A stretch of DNA of 30,724 bases from a virus. The notes under the pieces were generated by a model. That model did no database searches, was not told where the DNA came from, and saw nothing but the letters and a program-made list of their open reading frames with translations. How positions within the stretch are numbered: position 1 is the stretch's first letter; each line of letters starts with the position of its first letter. Shown here in pieces: positions 16,591 through 24,643 of the stretch. The position numbers and the translations under genes were made by a program. The stretch covers positions 1 to 30,724 of IMG/VR virus record IMGVR_UViG_3300027963_000226, one strand, 5' to 3'.

Positions 16591-18057
16591 TTGCCAAGTA
16601 TGCAAAGAGATTTAACCAGCCTTTACGTATCTGAATCGTATTATAGGCTGCTTCAGACTGACCCAACCGATGATTCTACACTCCTCGATGGAACTGGGTC
16701 TCTTGTTACGTACTTAGCTGTATCTGGAACTGTTGATGCCTATTATTTTAAAGGTGATGGTTCTCAGTTAACAACCATTTCACCGGCAGCATTACCAAGT
16801 GGTGTTGTATCTTCATCTGCACAAACAGTTAAAAACCTTGTAGGTACTAGTATAATATCAAGTTCTGCACAAAGAAGTGTTCTTGGACTTGCAACAACTG
16901 ATTCACCTACATTCAACAATTTAACATTGACTGGTGATTTAACTGCAAGGCAACTTATAATATCATCATCAGTAATCAATGTAACACAATCATTCAGTAG
17001 TGGTTCAAACATATTCGGTAACAGTTTGGATGACACACATCAGTTCACGGGTTCAGTTTACATAACTGGTTCTGTATATGGTACATTCGTTGGTAATGGT
17101 AGTGGATTAACAAATATTGTTGCTCTTGGAACATTATCATCTTCACAACAAATACAAAATTTTGGATTTATAACTTCTTCCGATTGGAATGGACTTGTAA
17201 ATAAACCAAGTGGAATTGTATCAAGTTCTGTTCAAGTATTAGGCGGAACTGGAATTATATCATCATCCACACAAAGAAGTTCAATTGGCTTGGGTACTTC
17301 CGATAATGTTACATTCGGCAATATTTCTGGTAGTGGACTTACACTATTAGGTAACGCTTACATAGACGGTACACTTACTGCAAGAACTTATGTAATTTCA
17401 TCATCCATCGTTAATATTCAATCAATAAAAGCATCTGGTTCAACTCAATTCGGTGATACAATAGATGACACACACCAGTTCACAGGTTCTTTATTTCTAA
17501 GTGGCTCACTTACTTCACGTGGAACAATAGTAGCTCCATTATTTAGTGGTAGCTTTGATGGTGCAATTTCTTCATCACAACAAATTAGTAATTTGGGATT
17601 TGTTACAAGTGGTGAGTTAAGTGGTTCTGTTTATTGGAATAATATTCTAAGTAAACCAATTGGTTTAGTTTCATCTTCCACTCAAACTCTAACACATTTA
17701 TTTGGAACAAATATAATTTCTGGTTCTGGACAAAGAAGTGTTCTTGGGTTAGGAGAATCGGATTCACCAAGATTTGCAACTTTATACGCAACAAATGGTA
17801 ATTTTGACGGTAACGTAGTTGTTGGTGGAACTATAACTGCAAGAACGTATGTAGTTTCTTCATCGGTAGTTAATTACCAAACTCTATTAGTATCGGGTTC
17901 AAGCAAGTTTGGGGATTCAACCGATGATACACATGAGTTTACCGGCTCACTTACAATAAGCGGTTCATTTGTATTACCGTCTACTAATTCATTACCAGTA
18001 ATAAATTCTACTGGAAGTTTAGTTATTTCTGCAAGTAACGCATATTTATTTATATAA
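16591..18057 (+). CDS. Repetitive tail fibre protein with three long internal repeats
   Basis: This 488-residue protein starts at TTG 16591, placed after GAGAGAGAATAA; ATG 16600 is the alternative but is farther from the purine-rich sequence. The N-terminus (MQRDLTSLYVSESYYRLLQ from the inner Met) probably docks to the particle. From about residue 69, three repeats of roughly 120-145 residues follow. Their landmarks are VSSSxQ...GTxIISxSxQRS, (S/T)ARxYVxSSSxVN, FGDSxDDTHxFTGS and LSGSx. The composition is Ser/Thr/Gly-rich with almost no charge, typical of trimeric beta-helical shafts. No chaperone or receptor-binding tip is recognisable at its C-terminus, so it may be a shaft or a connector to the next fibre proteins. 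Confidence 0.75.
   Translation: MPSMQRDLTSLYVSESYYRLLQTDPTDDSTLLDGTGSLVTYLAVSGTVDAYYFKGDGSQLTTISPAALPSGVVSSSAQTVKNLVGTSIISSSAQRSVLGLATTDSPTFNNLTLTGDLTARQLIISSSVINVTQSFSSGSNIFGNSLDDTHQFTGSVYITGSVYGTFVGNGSGLTNIVALGTLSSSQQIQNFGFITSSDWNGLVNKPSGIVSSSVQVLGGTGIISSSTQRSSIGLGTSDNVTFGNISGSGLTLLGNAYIDGTLTARTYVISSSIVNIQSIKASGSTQFGDTIDDTHQFTGSLFLSGSLTSRGTIVAPLFSGSFDGAISSSQQISNLGFVTSGELSGSVYWNNILSKPIGLVSSSTQTLTHLFGTNIISGSGQRSVLGLGESDSPRFATLYATNGNFDGNVVVGGTITARTYVVSSSVVNYQTLLVSGSSKFGDSTDDTHEFTGSLTISGSFVLPSTNSLPVINSTGSLVISASNAYLFI
16795..17990 (+). repeat. Three long imperfect repeats in a fibre gene
   Basis: Units begin near 16795, 17137 and 17569 and are marked by the repeated FGxSxDDTHxFTGS segments at about 17020, 17450 and 17910. 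The first unit is shorter at its front. The repeats are clear in protein but diverged in DNA. Confidence 0.65.
18047..18054 (+). promoter_or_regulatory. TATTTATA element, 28 nt before the start at 18083
   Basis: The octamer lies within the last codons of the upstream fibre gene. The intervening 28 bases include a TTGGAG ribosome binding site. Confidence 0.35.
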
Positions 18058-18082
18058 CAAAAAATTTAATTTGGAGAATTAA

Positions 18083-19471
18083 ATGGCAACGTGGAAAAAA
18101 ATTATAGTATCGGGTAGTAATGCAGAGCTTGCACAAGTTACTGCATCGATTGGGGTATTAGTTGGTTCAACACAAATAATTGGAACTACACAGGCAGCAA
18201 CAAAACTTACGGGTTCTTTCACTGGTTCTTTTAGTGGCGATGGAACTAACATAACCGGCGTAACAGCAACCGCAACATTTCCAACTGTTGAAATTACAAA
18301 TTTAACATCCGGTGATAAATTTTTCACAAGTGATGGTACTAACTCATTTACTACCTATGGAAATCTTTTAACTGATTTAGCAGGCACTAACTTAGCAGTT
18401 GAATCTTCTGATTCTTTACAACTTGCAAGTACAATAACCGGTCTTACATCTGTTAGTGCAACCTCGTTTACTGGTTCATTACTAGGTACTGCATCATTTG
18501 CAACAACTGCAACTTCTGCAACAACTGCAACTTCTGCATCATTTGCAACAACAGCGTCTTATGTACTCAATAGTGTAAGTTCTTCGTTTGCAACTAATTC
18601 ATCAACAGCGTCATTTGTATTGAATGCCGTTAGTTCTTCATTTGCAACTAATGCATCAACCGCATCTTATGTACTCAATAGTGTAAGTTCTTCGTTTGCA
18701 ACTAATGCATCAACCGCATCTTATGTACTCAATAGTGTAAGTTCTTCATTTGCAACTAATGCATCAACCGCATCTTTTGTATTGAATGCCGTTAGTTCTT
18801 CATTTGCTACGAATGCAAATAGCATAAATACTACTACCGATGCAGCTGCTACTAGTTTTCCGATACCGTTTGTAACAAACAATACAGGCACAAGTGCAGA
18901 AACTCTTAAAGTTGCTACAAATACCTTAACAATTAAACCTTCAGACGGTACAGTTACAACAGCGGGTGGACTTTTTGTTAATGGCGCATATATCAGAACA
19001 GCAACAGCAGGTACATTTAATATATTACAATCAAATGCAACAACAATTGCAATTGGTACTTCCGATGCAACTACTGTATCAATTGGAAATGCATCATCAA
19101 CAACTACCGTTGGTAATCATTTGGTTGTTCCCGGTGATTTAACAGTTAACGGAACACTAGTTAATCTTAATGTTACTAATGTTAATATTGAAGACCAATT
19201 TATATTATTAGCATCTGGTTCTGCAATAGGACTTGATGCAGGTATTGTTGCTTCATCGGGTTCATTAGCATCTGGTTCTGCAATGTACCATGATATTGGA
19301 GACAGTAGATGGGCAGTTGCAAAAGGTGTTGCTACAAATGCAACATCAGTTACTGCATTGGAATATGTAACAACTGTTAAACTTGCATCCGGCGCACCTA
19401 GTGCACAAGAGTATGGTAAAGGTGAGATGTATATTAACACAGCTGATGATAGTGTTTGGATATATTCTTAA
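18083..19471 (+). CDS. Tail fibre protein with WKK...SGS docking N-terminus and 18-residue repeats
   Basis: This 462-residue protein starts at ATG 18083, preceded by TTGGAG. Residues 1-21 (MATWKKIIVSGSNAELAQVTA) are nearly the same as the N-terminus of the fibre at 19729, suggesting a common attachment site. Residues about 159-248 are five 18-residue repeats of the type SYVLNSVSSSFATNASTA, part of a longer Ser/Ala/Thr-rich shaft. The C-terminal part has beta-solenoid-like sequence (TTIAIGTSDATTVSIGNASSTTTVG, LTVNGTLVNLNVTNVNIEDQFILLASGS) and ends GEMYINTADDSVWIYS, a motif common at the tips of phage fibre proteins. No S74 domain is present, so trimerisation must rely on the body or on a separate chaperone. 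Confidence 0.8.
   Translation: MATWKKIIVSGSNAELAQVTASIGVLVGSTQIIGTTQAATKLTGSFTGSFSGDGTNITGVTATATFPTVEITNLTSGDKFFTSDGTNSFTTYGNLLTDLAGTNLAVESSDSLQLASTITGLTSVSATSFTGSLLGTASFATTATSATTATSASFATTASYVLNSVSSSFATNSSTASFVLNAVSSSFATNASTASYVLNSVSSSFATNASTASYVLNSVSSSFATNASTASFVLNAVSSSFATNANSINTTTDAAATSFPIPFVTNNTGTSAETLKVATNTLTIKPSDGTVTTAGGLFVNGAYIRTATAGTFNILQSNATTIAIGTSDATTVSIGNASSTTTVGNHLVVPGDLTVNGTLVNLNVTNVNIEDQFILLASGSAIGLDAGIVASSGSLASGSAMYHDIGDSRWAVAKGVATNATSVTALEYVTTVKLASGAPSAQEYGKGEMYINTADDSVWIYS
18557..18826 (+). repeat. Five tandem 54-nt repeats in a fibre gene
   Basis: Each unit encodes 18 residues around VSSSFATNASTAS. Two DNA subtypes alternate: TCTTATGTACTCAATAGTGT (units 1, 3, 4) and TC(A/T)TTTGTATTGAATGCCGT (units 2, 5), so the order is A, B, A, A, B. 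The last unit is diverged at its 3' end. Confidence 0.9.
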
Positions 19472-19509
19472 TAAATAAATTTATGTTACAAAAAATTAAA
19501 AGGTTTTTT

Positions 19510-19692
19510 ATGGGCTTAGCTAATAGAAACGAAAAAATAGAACAAAATAATAATATACCACCGATTCCTCCCTTTAGCAAGGAGGAATTGGAGTTTTTAC
19601 TAAAATTGGTTTCCGATTGTACATTCAAGGGAAACGAGGTTCAAGTTGTTTATGATTTGGTTTATAAACTTCAACAATTATATATTAAGTAA
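19510..19692 (+). CDS. Small conserved-looking phage protein between fibre genes
   Basis: A 60-residue protein is read from ATG 19510, chosen because AAAAGG sits 6 bases upstream. ATG 19483 and TTG 19456 extend the frame but lack such a site. The N-terminus contains a Pro-rich spacer (NNNIPPIPPF), followed by an amphipathic helical part (SKEELEFLLKLVSDCTFKGNEVQVVYDLVYKLQQLY). Small proteins with this LSKEELEFLL...TFKG...VYxLxxKLQ pattern are familiar from other uncultured marine-type phages, from memory and without a known function. The gene sits between two fibre genes with the same polarity, which suggests a minor tail or assembly role. Confidence 0.7.
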   Translation: MGLANRNEKIEQNNNIPPIPPFSKEELEFLLKLVSDCTFKGNEVQVVYDLVYKLQQLYIK

Positions 19693-19700
19693 TATTTATA
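19693..19700 (+). promoter_or_regulatory. TATTTATA element, 28 nt before the start at 19729
   Basis: The octamer begins immediately after the upstream stop codon. The 28-base interval to TTG 19729 equals that before 18083 and 24644, and contains ACGGAG. Confidence 0.35.
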
Positions 19701-19728
19701 AGTATTAATATAATTTACGGAGTTACCT

Positions 19729-22317
19729 TTGTCTAATTGGAAAAAACTCGTAGCAAGTGGTAGTCATGCACATCTTCAGTCTGTAACTGCTTCTAATGGT
19801 TCTATAATATCCGGTTCACTTACCATGAGTGGATCTATAAACAATGTTGATAATCTCAACTTCTATACAACATCATCTGCTGCCGGTGCAGTTGGTAGAT
19901 TTGTTTGGAATGACGGTGATGGTACACTTGATTTAGGATTGAAAGGTGGAAATGTAACACTCCAATTAGGACAAGAACAAGTTGCAAGAGTTTACAATGC
20001 AGAAGCAACAACTCTTAATGATGGTGAAATAGTTTATATTTCAGGTTCACAAGGAAATCGAATTTCTGTTAAGAGGGCAGGAAATTCAGCCGAAGAAGGT
20101 TCACGGAATACTATTGGTATGATAACAGAGACAATTCTTGCAGGAACAGAAGGATTCGTTACTACAAATGGGGTTGTTAATGGATTAAATACGATTGGTT
20201 TAACAGCGGGTGCTACTTTATATTTAAGTACGAATGGTGGATATACCCAAACAAAACCGGTTTCTCCAACCCATACTGTTATTGTTGGTTTTGTTCAACG
20301 AGTTCATGCATCGGTTGGTTCTATATTTGTAAAAATAGATAATGGTTATCAATTAGATGAACTGCATAATGTTTTAGATACATCAACTACCGCTTCTTAT
20401 GGTGACTTATTGGTTAGAAGTGGTTCCGTTTGGACAAATTCAAAACAACTTACTGGTTCGTATGGTATAACTGGTTCACTACAAGCAACATCATTTACTG
20501 GTTCATTACAAGGAACTGCAACAACTGCAACTTCAGCATCATTTGCATCAACAGCATCATTTTTAAGTGGAACTGTGGTGTCTGCTTCATTTGCAACTAA
20601 TTCATCAACAGCATCTTTTTTAAGTGGAACGGTAGTGTCTGCTTCATTTGCAACAACAGCGTCTTATGTACTTAATGTACCACCACCAAGTACAATGAAT
20701 ATAACCGACGATAATACTAATGCAGTTTATTATCCAGTTTTTGTAGATGGAGCCGGTTCTGGAAAAACTTTATATGCAGATACAACAACAACTCCAACTT
20801 CTATAAATCCAAATACAGGTGAATTTAAGTTATCAAATACCGTAAAAGTACAATCAGATGCAAATGGCAACAGAATAGCAATTGGACATAATGCTGGACA
20901 AACTTCACATGGTACGAGTTCTATTGCAATAGGTTATAATGCAGGAAATTCTTCTCAAGGAAATTTTGCCGTTGCAATGGGTTACGCAGCAGGCGCAACT
21001 TCGCAGGGTGAGTATGGCGTTGCAATTGGTGCTGCAGCCGGAACAGAGGGTACGGGATCAACCGCTGTTGGTTATCAAGCTGGTACTTCAGCCCAAGGTA
21101 ATTACTCTGTTGCGATTGGTTATCAAGCAGGTGTTTTGTCATTGGGTGAGAATTCTATTGCAATTGGACGTAACGCCGGATACAATAGTCAACCTGCAAA
21201 AACAATTGTAATAAATGCAAGTGGAAGTTATACGATTAACTATGTTGCTAATCAAACTGGTAGCTTTTATGTTGCTCCAATTCGAGCATCATCATATACA
21301 TCTGGTTCTTTATATTATAATTCAACTACGAATGAAATAACTAGTCTTTTACCCGGTACTGAAACAACTGCAACCTCTGCATCATTTGCAACAACTGCTT
21401 CATATGTACGTAATAGTGTGAGTTCTTCATTTGCAACTTCTGCATCATTTGCAACAACTGCTTCATATGTAAACACACTAACTCAAAATGTTACAATTAG
21501 TGGATCAGTATTTGTAAGTGGTTCAATTGCAAATGTTAATTATATTACATTTGATGCAAATTCGAGTTCACCGGCAAGTCTGTCAACTGGTATATACGCA
21601 CTAGGAAACAACATCACGGTAACTGGATCGTCTATTAACTTATATACTAATAGTGGAACAGTAAGAATTTCTGGTACTAATTTAGTAAACAACACAGCGT
21701 TAGTCGTTAATAGTGGATCGATAACAGCAACAAATGGAATAATTGCAACTGGTTCTATTCTTGTAAACGGTATAGTGAATGCAACATCATTTACTGGTTC
21801 TTTACAAGGAACAGCAACAACCGCTTCTTATGTATTGAATGCCGTTAGTTCATCATTTGCAACTTCAGCGTCATTTGCATCAACTGCATCGTTTGTAAAC
21901 ACACTAACTCAAAATGTAACGGTATCGGGTAGTATATTTCTATCTGGCTCATTAAATACACCGACCTTTATTGATTATGAAGAACGTTTTTCTACACCTG
22001 GAATTTCAATTGCACCATCACCTGGTGTATTAACTTTGAATTTAGCAAACGGTAATGTATTTGATGTTGCCCTTAACGCTAATATAACAACATTAACTAT
22101 TTCAAATCCACCCGCTGCAAATAATGCTGGTTCATTTGTGTTGATATTTACCGCAGATGGAACAGCGAGAGTTGTTTCATGGGGTGCATCGATATTGTGG
22201 CCAGGCGGTACTGCACCAACACTTACAAGTACAAACGGTAAAAAAGATGTTTTTGGTTTTATTTCATTGAATAGTGGAACTAACTTCATGGGTTTTATCG
22301 GTGGACAAAATATATAA
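19729..22317 (+). CDS. Tail fibre/adhesin with WKK docking N-terminus, YadA-head-like repeats and receptor-type C-terminal domain
   Basis: This 862-residue protein starts at TTG 19729, supported by ACGGAG 6 bases upstream and by the N-terminus MSNWKKLVASGSHAHLQSVTA matching the neighbour fibre. Residues about 85-225 form a domain (ARVYNAEATTLNDGEIVYISGSQGN...GFVQRVHA) known in other fibres. Ser/Ala/Thr shaft repeats (SASFATTAS) follow. Residues about 384-489 hold seven or so SIAIGxxAG repeats like the left-handed beta-roll head of the adhesin YadA. After more shaft, the last ~115 residues (NVFDVALNANITTLTISNPPAANNAGSF onward, WPGGTAPTLT, FGFISLNSGTNFMGFIGGQN) match a common fibre-tip domain, probably receptor binding. 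The protein could be a main host-range determinant. Confidence 0.82.
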   Translation: MSNWKKLVASGSHAHLQSVTASNGSIISGSLTMSGSINNVDNLNFYTTSSAAGAVGRFVWNDGDGTLDLGLKGGNVTLQLGQEQVARVYNAEATTLNDGEIVYISGSQGNRISVKRAGNSAEEGSRNTIGMITETILAGTEGFVTTNGVVNGLNTIGLTAGATLYLSTNGGYTQTKPVSPTHTVIVGFVQRVHASVGSIFVKIDNGYQLDELHNVLDTSTTASYGDLLVRSGSVWTNSKQLTGSYGITGSLQATSFTGSLQGTATTATSASFASTASFLSGTVVSASFATNSSTASFLSGTVVSASFATTASYVLNVPPPSTMNITDDNTNAVYYPVFVDGAGSGKTLYADTTTTPTSINPNTGEFKLSNTVKVQSDANGNRIAIGHNAGQTSHGTSSIAIGYNAGNSSQGNFAVAMGYAAGATSQGEYGVAIGAAAGTEGTGSTAVGYQAGTSAQGNYSVAIGYQAGVLSLGENSIAIGRNAGYNSQPAKTIVINASGSYTINYVANQTGSFYVAPIRASSYTSGSLYYNSTTNEITSLLPGTETTATSASFATTASYVRNSVSSSFATSASFATTASYVNTLTQNVTISGSVFVSGSIANVNYITFDANSSSPASLSTGIYALGNNITVTGSSINLYTNSGTVRISGTNLVNNTALVVNSGSITATNGIIATGSILVNGIVNATSFTGSLQGTATTASYVLNAVSSSFATSASFASTASFVNTLTQNVTVSGSIFLSGSLNTPTFIDYEERFSTPGISIAPSPGVLTLNLANGNVFDVALNANITTLTISNPPAANNAGSFVLIFTADGTARVVSWGASILWPGGTAPTLTSTNGKKDVFGFISLNSGTNFMGFIGGQNI
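20879..21200 (+). repeat. YadA-head-like repeats (SIAIGxxAG), about 14-15 residues each
   Basis: The units run AIGHNAGQTSHGTS, IAIGYNAGNSSQGN, VAMGYAAGATSQGE, VAIGAAAGTEGTG, TAVGYQAGTSAQGN, VAIGYQAGVLSLGE and IAIGRNAG. The pattern is that of trimeric autotransporter head domains, where each unit forms one turn of a beta-roll. Confidence 0.85.
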
Positions 22318-22326
22318 GGTTATACT

Positions 22327-24585
22327 ATGATTAAAAATATAATAATAAATGCTTCTAAAACACCTCCTGTTCCCGTAGTAACTACTACGAAATTATATGG
22401 GTGGGGTTTGGGAAGATATGGTGAATTAGATTATAACACAACATATGCAAGGTTAAAATTAGTAGTCACTTCTAGTAATTGGTCGGTAATAACTACTTCT
22501 AATTTTACTGGAATGGCTATAAAAACAGATGGTACTCTTTGGGGGTGGGGTGGTAATTTCAATGCTCAGTTAGGTATCAATAATACAAACTCCAATATAT
22601 CATCACCAGTTCAAGTTGGTGCATTAACAAATTGGTCAAAAGTGGCATTAGCTTCATCGCATACTATAGCTGTAAAAACAGACGGAACTCTTTGGGCTTG
22701 GGGAGCGGGTTTAAATGGTAGATTGGGATTAAATTCTGTAACAACATATTCATCTCCTGTTCAAGTTGGTACATTAACTAATTGGTCAAATGTATCGTGT
22801 GGAACTAGTCATACCATGGCTGTAAAAACAAATGGTACTCTGTGGGGTTGGGGTAGAAATTCGGTTGGACAATGTGGCGATAGTAGTACAATACCTAAAT
22901 CATCTCCTGTCCAAGTTGGTACATTAACGAATTGGTCAAAAGTATCATGTGGAATAAATTATAGTATGGGTATAAAAACAGATGGTACATTGTGGGCTTG
23001 GGGTGAAAATAATTCTGGACAATTGGGAGATGAGACAATTACAACATATTCGTCTCCTGTCCAAGTTGGTACACTAACAGATTGGTTATCGGTATCGTGT
23101 GGACATTTTTATACCATGGCTGTAAAAACAGATGGTACATTGTGGGCTTGGGGTGACAATAATTCTGGACAATTAGGCATTGGAGATTTTTCAAGTCGTT
23201 CATCCCCCGTTCAAATAGGAACATTAACGAATTGGACTGCAAATATTACGTGTGATAATTCTCATACGATGGCTGTAAAAACAGATGGCACTCTTTGGGC
23301 TTGGGGTACTAACGGTTTTAATGGCGAGAGTACGGATTATTTGTATGATGAAACTAGTAATGTATACAATACTTCCCGATTTCAATATACATCTCCTGTT
23401 CAAATTGGAACTTTAACAAGTTGGTCAAAAGTAGCAGCGATGAGAAGATACCAAATCACAACAACTAATAGACCATTTATAGCATTAACAACCACGGGTG
23501 ACGTTTACGGTGGAGGATCAACAGCTGGTTATGACGCTTTAACAACCTTATCATATTCTTCACCAATACAACTTTCAAATATAAGTAATATTTCATTTAT
23601 ATCAAATGGAAATAATAAAACATTTTTTATAAATACATCTGGTAGTCTTTGGGGTATGGGTGAAGCTACTGGATTAGGAACTGAAACCACTTCTATTCCG
23701 TATAAACTATACATATCTCCAGTTCAAATAGGAACTTTGACGAATTGGTCTAAAATATATGCAAACTCAGATTGGAGACATGCTATAAAAACAGATGGTA
23801 CACTTTGGGCATGGGGTCATGCTAATGCAAATGGTCAATTAGGATTGGGTAATACTGACACAGTTACATATTCATCACCTGTCCAAGTTGGTGCATTAAC
23901 AAATTGGTCAAAAATAGCACATGGGGCTGATTATACCATGGCTGTAAAAACAGACGGAACTCTTTGGGCTTGGGGGAATGGTTCTAATGGTAGATTGGGT
24001 GATGGTGGAATCACAAGTCGTTCATCACCTGTTCAAATAGGAACATTAACAAATTGGTCAGAAGTAACGTGTGGCTACAGTCACACAGTTGCTGTAAAAA
24101 CAGACGGAACTCTTTGGGTTTGGGGAGCGGGTGCTAATGGTAGATTGGGATTGAGTAGCACAGTTACATATTCATCACCTGTTCAAGTTGGTGCATTAAC
24201 AAATTGGTCAAAGGTGAGTGCATACGGTTCATATACCATGAGTGTAAAAACGAATGGCACTCTTTGGGCTTGGGGTGTAAATAATTCTTATGGTCAATTG
24301 GGTGATGGTACAACCACAAACCGTTCATCACCAGTCCAAATAGGAACTTTAACAAATTGGTCAACGGTTTATACTGGAGCAAATTCAACAACAATAGCTA
24401 TAAAAACAAATGGAACTATGTGGGCTTGGGGGAATGGTTCTAATGGTCAACTTGGTGATGGTGGAATCACAAGTCGTTCATCACCTGTTCAAATAGGAAC
24501 ATTAACAAATTGGTCAAACGTATCTATATCAAAAGATGCTGCTTTTGGTGGGTCGTATGATACTGTAATTGCAATAACATCATAA
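22327..24585 (+). CDS. RCC1-repeat beta-propeller protein, 14 repeats (probably two seven-bladed propellers)
   Basis: This 752-residue protein consists almost wholly of repeats of about 50 residues with the RCC1 consensus: WSxVSCGxxHTMAVKTDGTLWAWGxNxxGQLGxG...SSPVQVGTLTN. I count 14 TDG-(T/S)LW-type units, which is twice the seven blades of a single RCC1 propeller. Units 7 to 9 are the most diverged, near the centre, fitting a junction between two propellers. There is no signal peptide; the first 20 residues are a short leader. RCC1 repeats act as binding platforms in eukaryotic and bacterial proteins. Here the location directly after the fibres suggests a tail-tip or adhesin role, but no attachment motif proves it. 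The gene starts 9 bases after the fibre stop. Confidence 0.85.
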   Translation: MIKNIIINASKTPPVPVVTTTKLYGWGLGRYGELDYNTTYARLKLVVTSSNWSVITTSNFTGMAIKTDGTLWGWGGNFNAQLGINNTNSNISSPVQVGALTNWSKVALASSHTIAVKTDGTLWAWGAGLNGRLGLNSVTTYSSPVQVGTLTNWSNVSCGTSHTMAVKTNGTLWGWGRNSVGQCGDSSTIPKSSPVQVGTLTNWSKVSCGINYSMGIKTDGTLWAWGENNSGQLGDETITTYSSPVQVGTLTDWLSVSCGHFYTMAVKTDGTLWAWGDNNSGQLGIGDFSSRSSPVQIGTLTNWTANITCDNSHTMAVKTDGTLWAWGTNGFNGESTDYLYDETSNVYNTSRFQYTSPVQIGTLTSWSKVAAMRRYQITTTNRPFIALTTTGDVYGGGSTAGYDALTTLSYSSPIQLSNISNISFISNGNNKTFFINTSGSLWGMGEATGLGTETTSIPYKLYISPVQIGTLTNWSKIYANSDWRHAIKTDGTLWAWGHANANGQLGLGNTDTVTYSSPVQVGALTNWSKIAHGADYTMAVKTDGTLWAWGNGSNGRLGDGGITSRSSPVQIGTLTNWSEVTCGYSHTVAVKTDGTLWVWGAGANGRLGLSSTVTYSSPVQVGALTNWSKVSAYGSYTMSVKTNGTLWAWGVNNSYGQLGDGTTTNRSSPVQIGTLTNWSTVYTGANSTTIAIKTNGTMWAWGNGSNGQLGDGGITSRSSPVQIGTLTNWSNVSISKDAAFGGSYDTVIAITS
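23998..24060 (+). repeat. 63-nt identical repeat in the RCC1 gene, copy 1
   Basis: Positions 23998-24060 are identical to 24454-24516, encoding the GDGGITSRSSPVQIGTLTNW segment of repeats 11 and 14. Confidence 0.92.
24454..24516 (+). repeat. 63-nt identical repeat in the RCC1 gene, copy 2
   Basis: This is the exact partner of 23998-24060. The bases just before it (GGGAATGGTTCTAATGGT) also match the earlier copy, broken only by the Arg/Gln difference in GRLG versus GQLG. Confidence 0.92.
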
Positions 24586-24607
24586 TTTTTTGTTTTTTTG
24601 ATAAAAA

Positions 24608-24615
24608 TCTTTATA
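24608..24615 (+). promoter_or_regulatory. TCTTTATA element (one mismatch to TATTTATA), 28 nt before the start at 24644
   Basis: This is the same spacing as at 18047 and 19693. It lies in the 58-base gap between the RCC1 and glycosyltransferase genes, after two T-runs. Confidence 0.3.
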
Positions 24616-24643
24616 TTGTATTTTTTAATAAAAGGTTTTGTAT

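Noticed and set aside
18557-18826. Regular 54-nt repeats as a CRISPR array
   Set aside because: The repeats are in frame, contiguous without unique spacers, and lie inside a fibre gene.
19729-22317. Diversity-generating retroelement acting on the fibre tip
   Set aside because: There is no reverse transcriptase gene in the window and no template/variable repeat pair with adenine-specific differences was seen.
24586-24600. T-run after the RCC1 gene as a rho-independent terminator
   Set aside because: No GC-containing inverted repeat precedes the T-run, so no terminator hairpin is supported.
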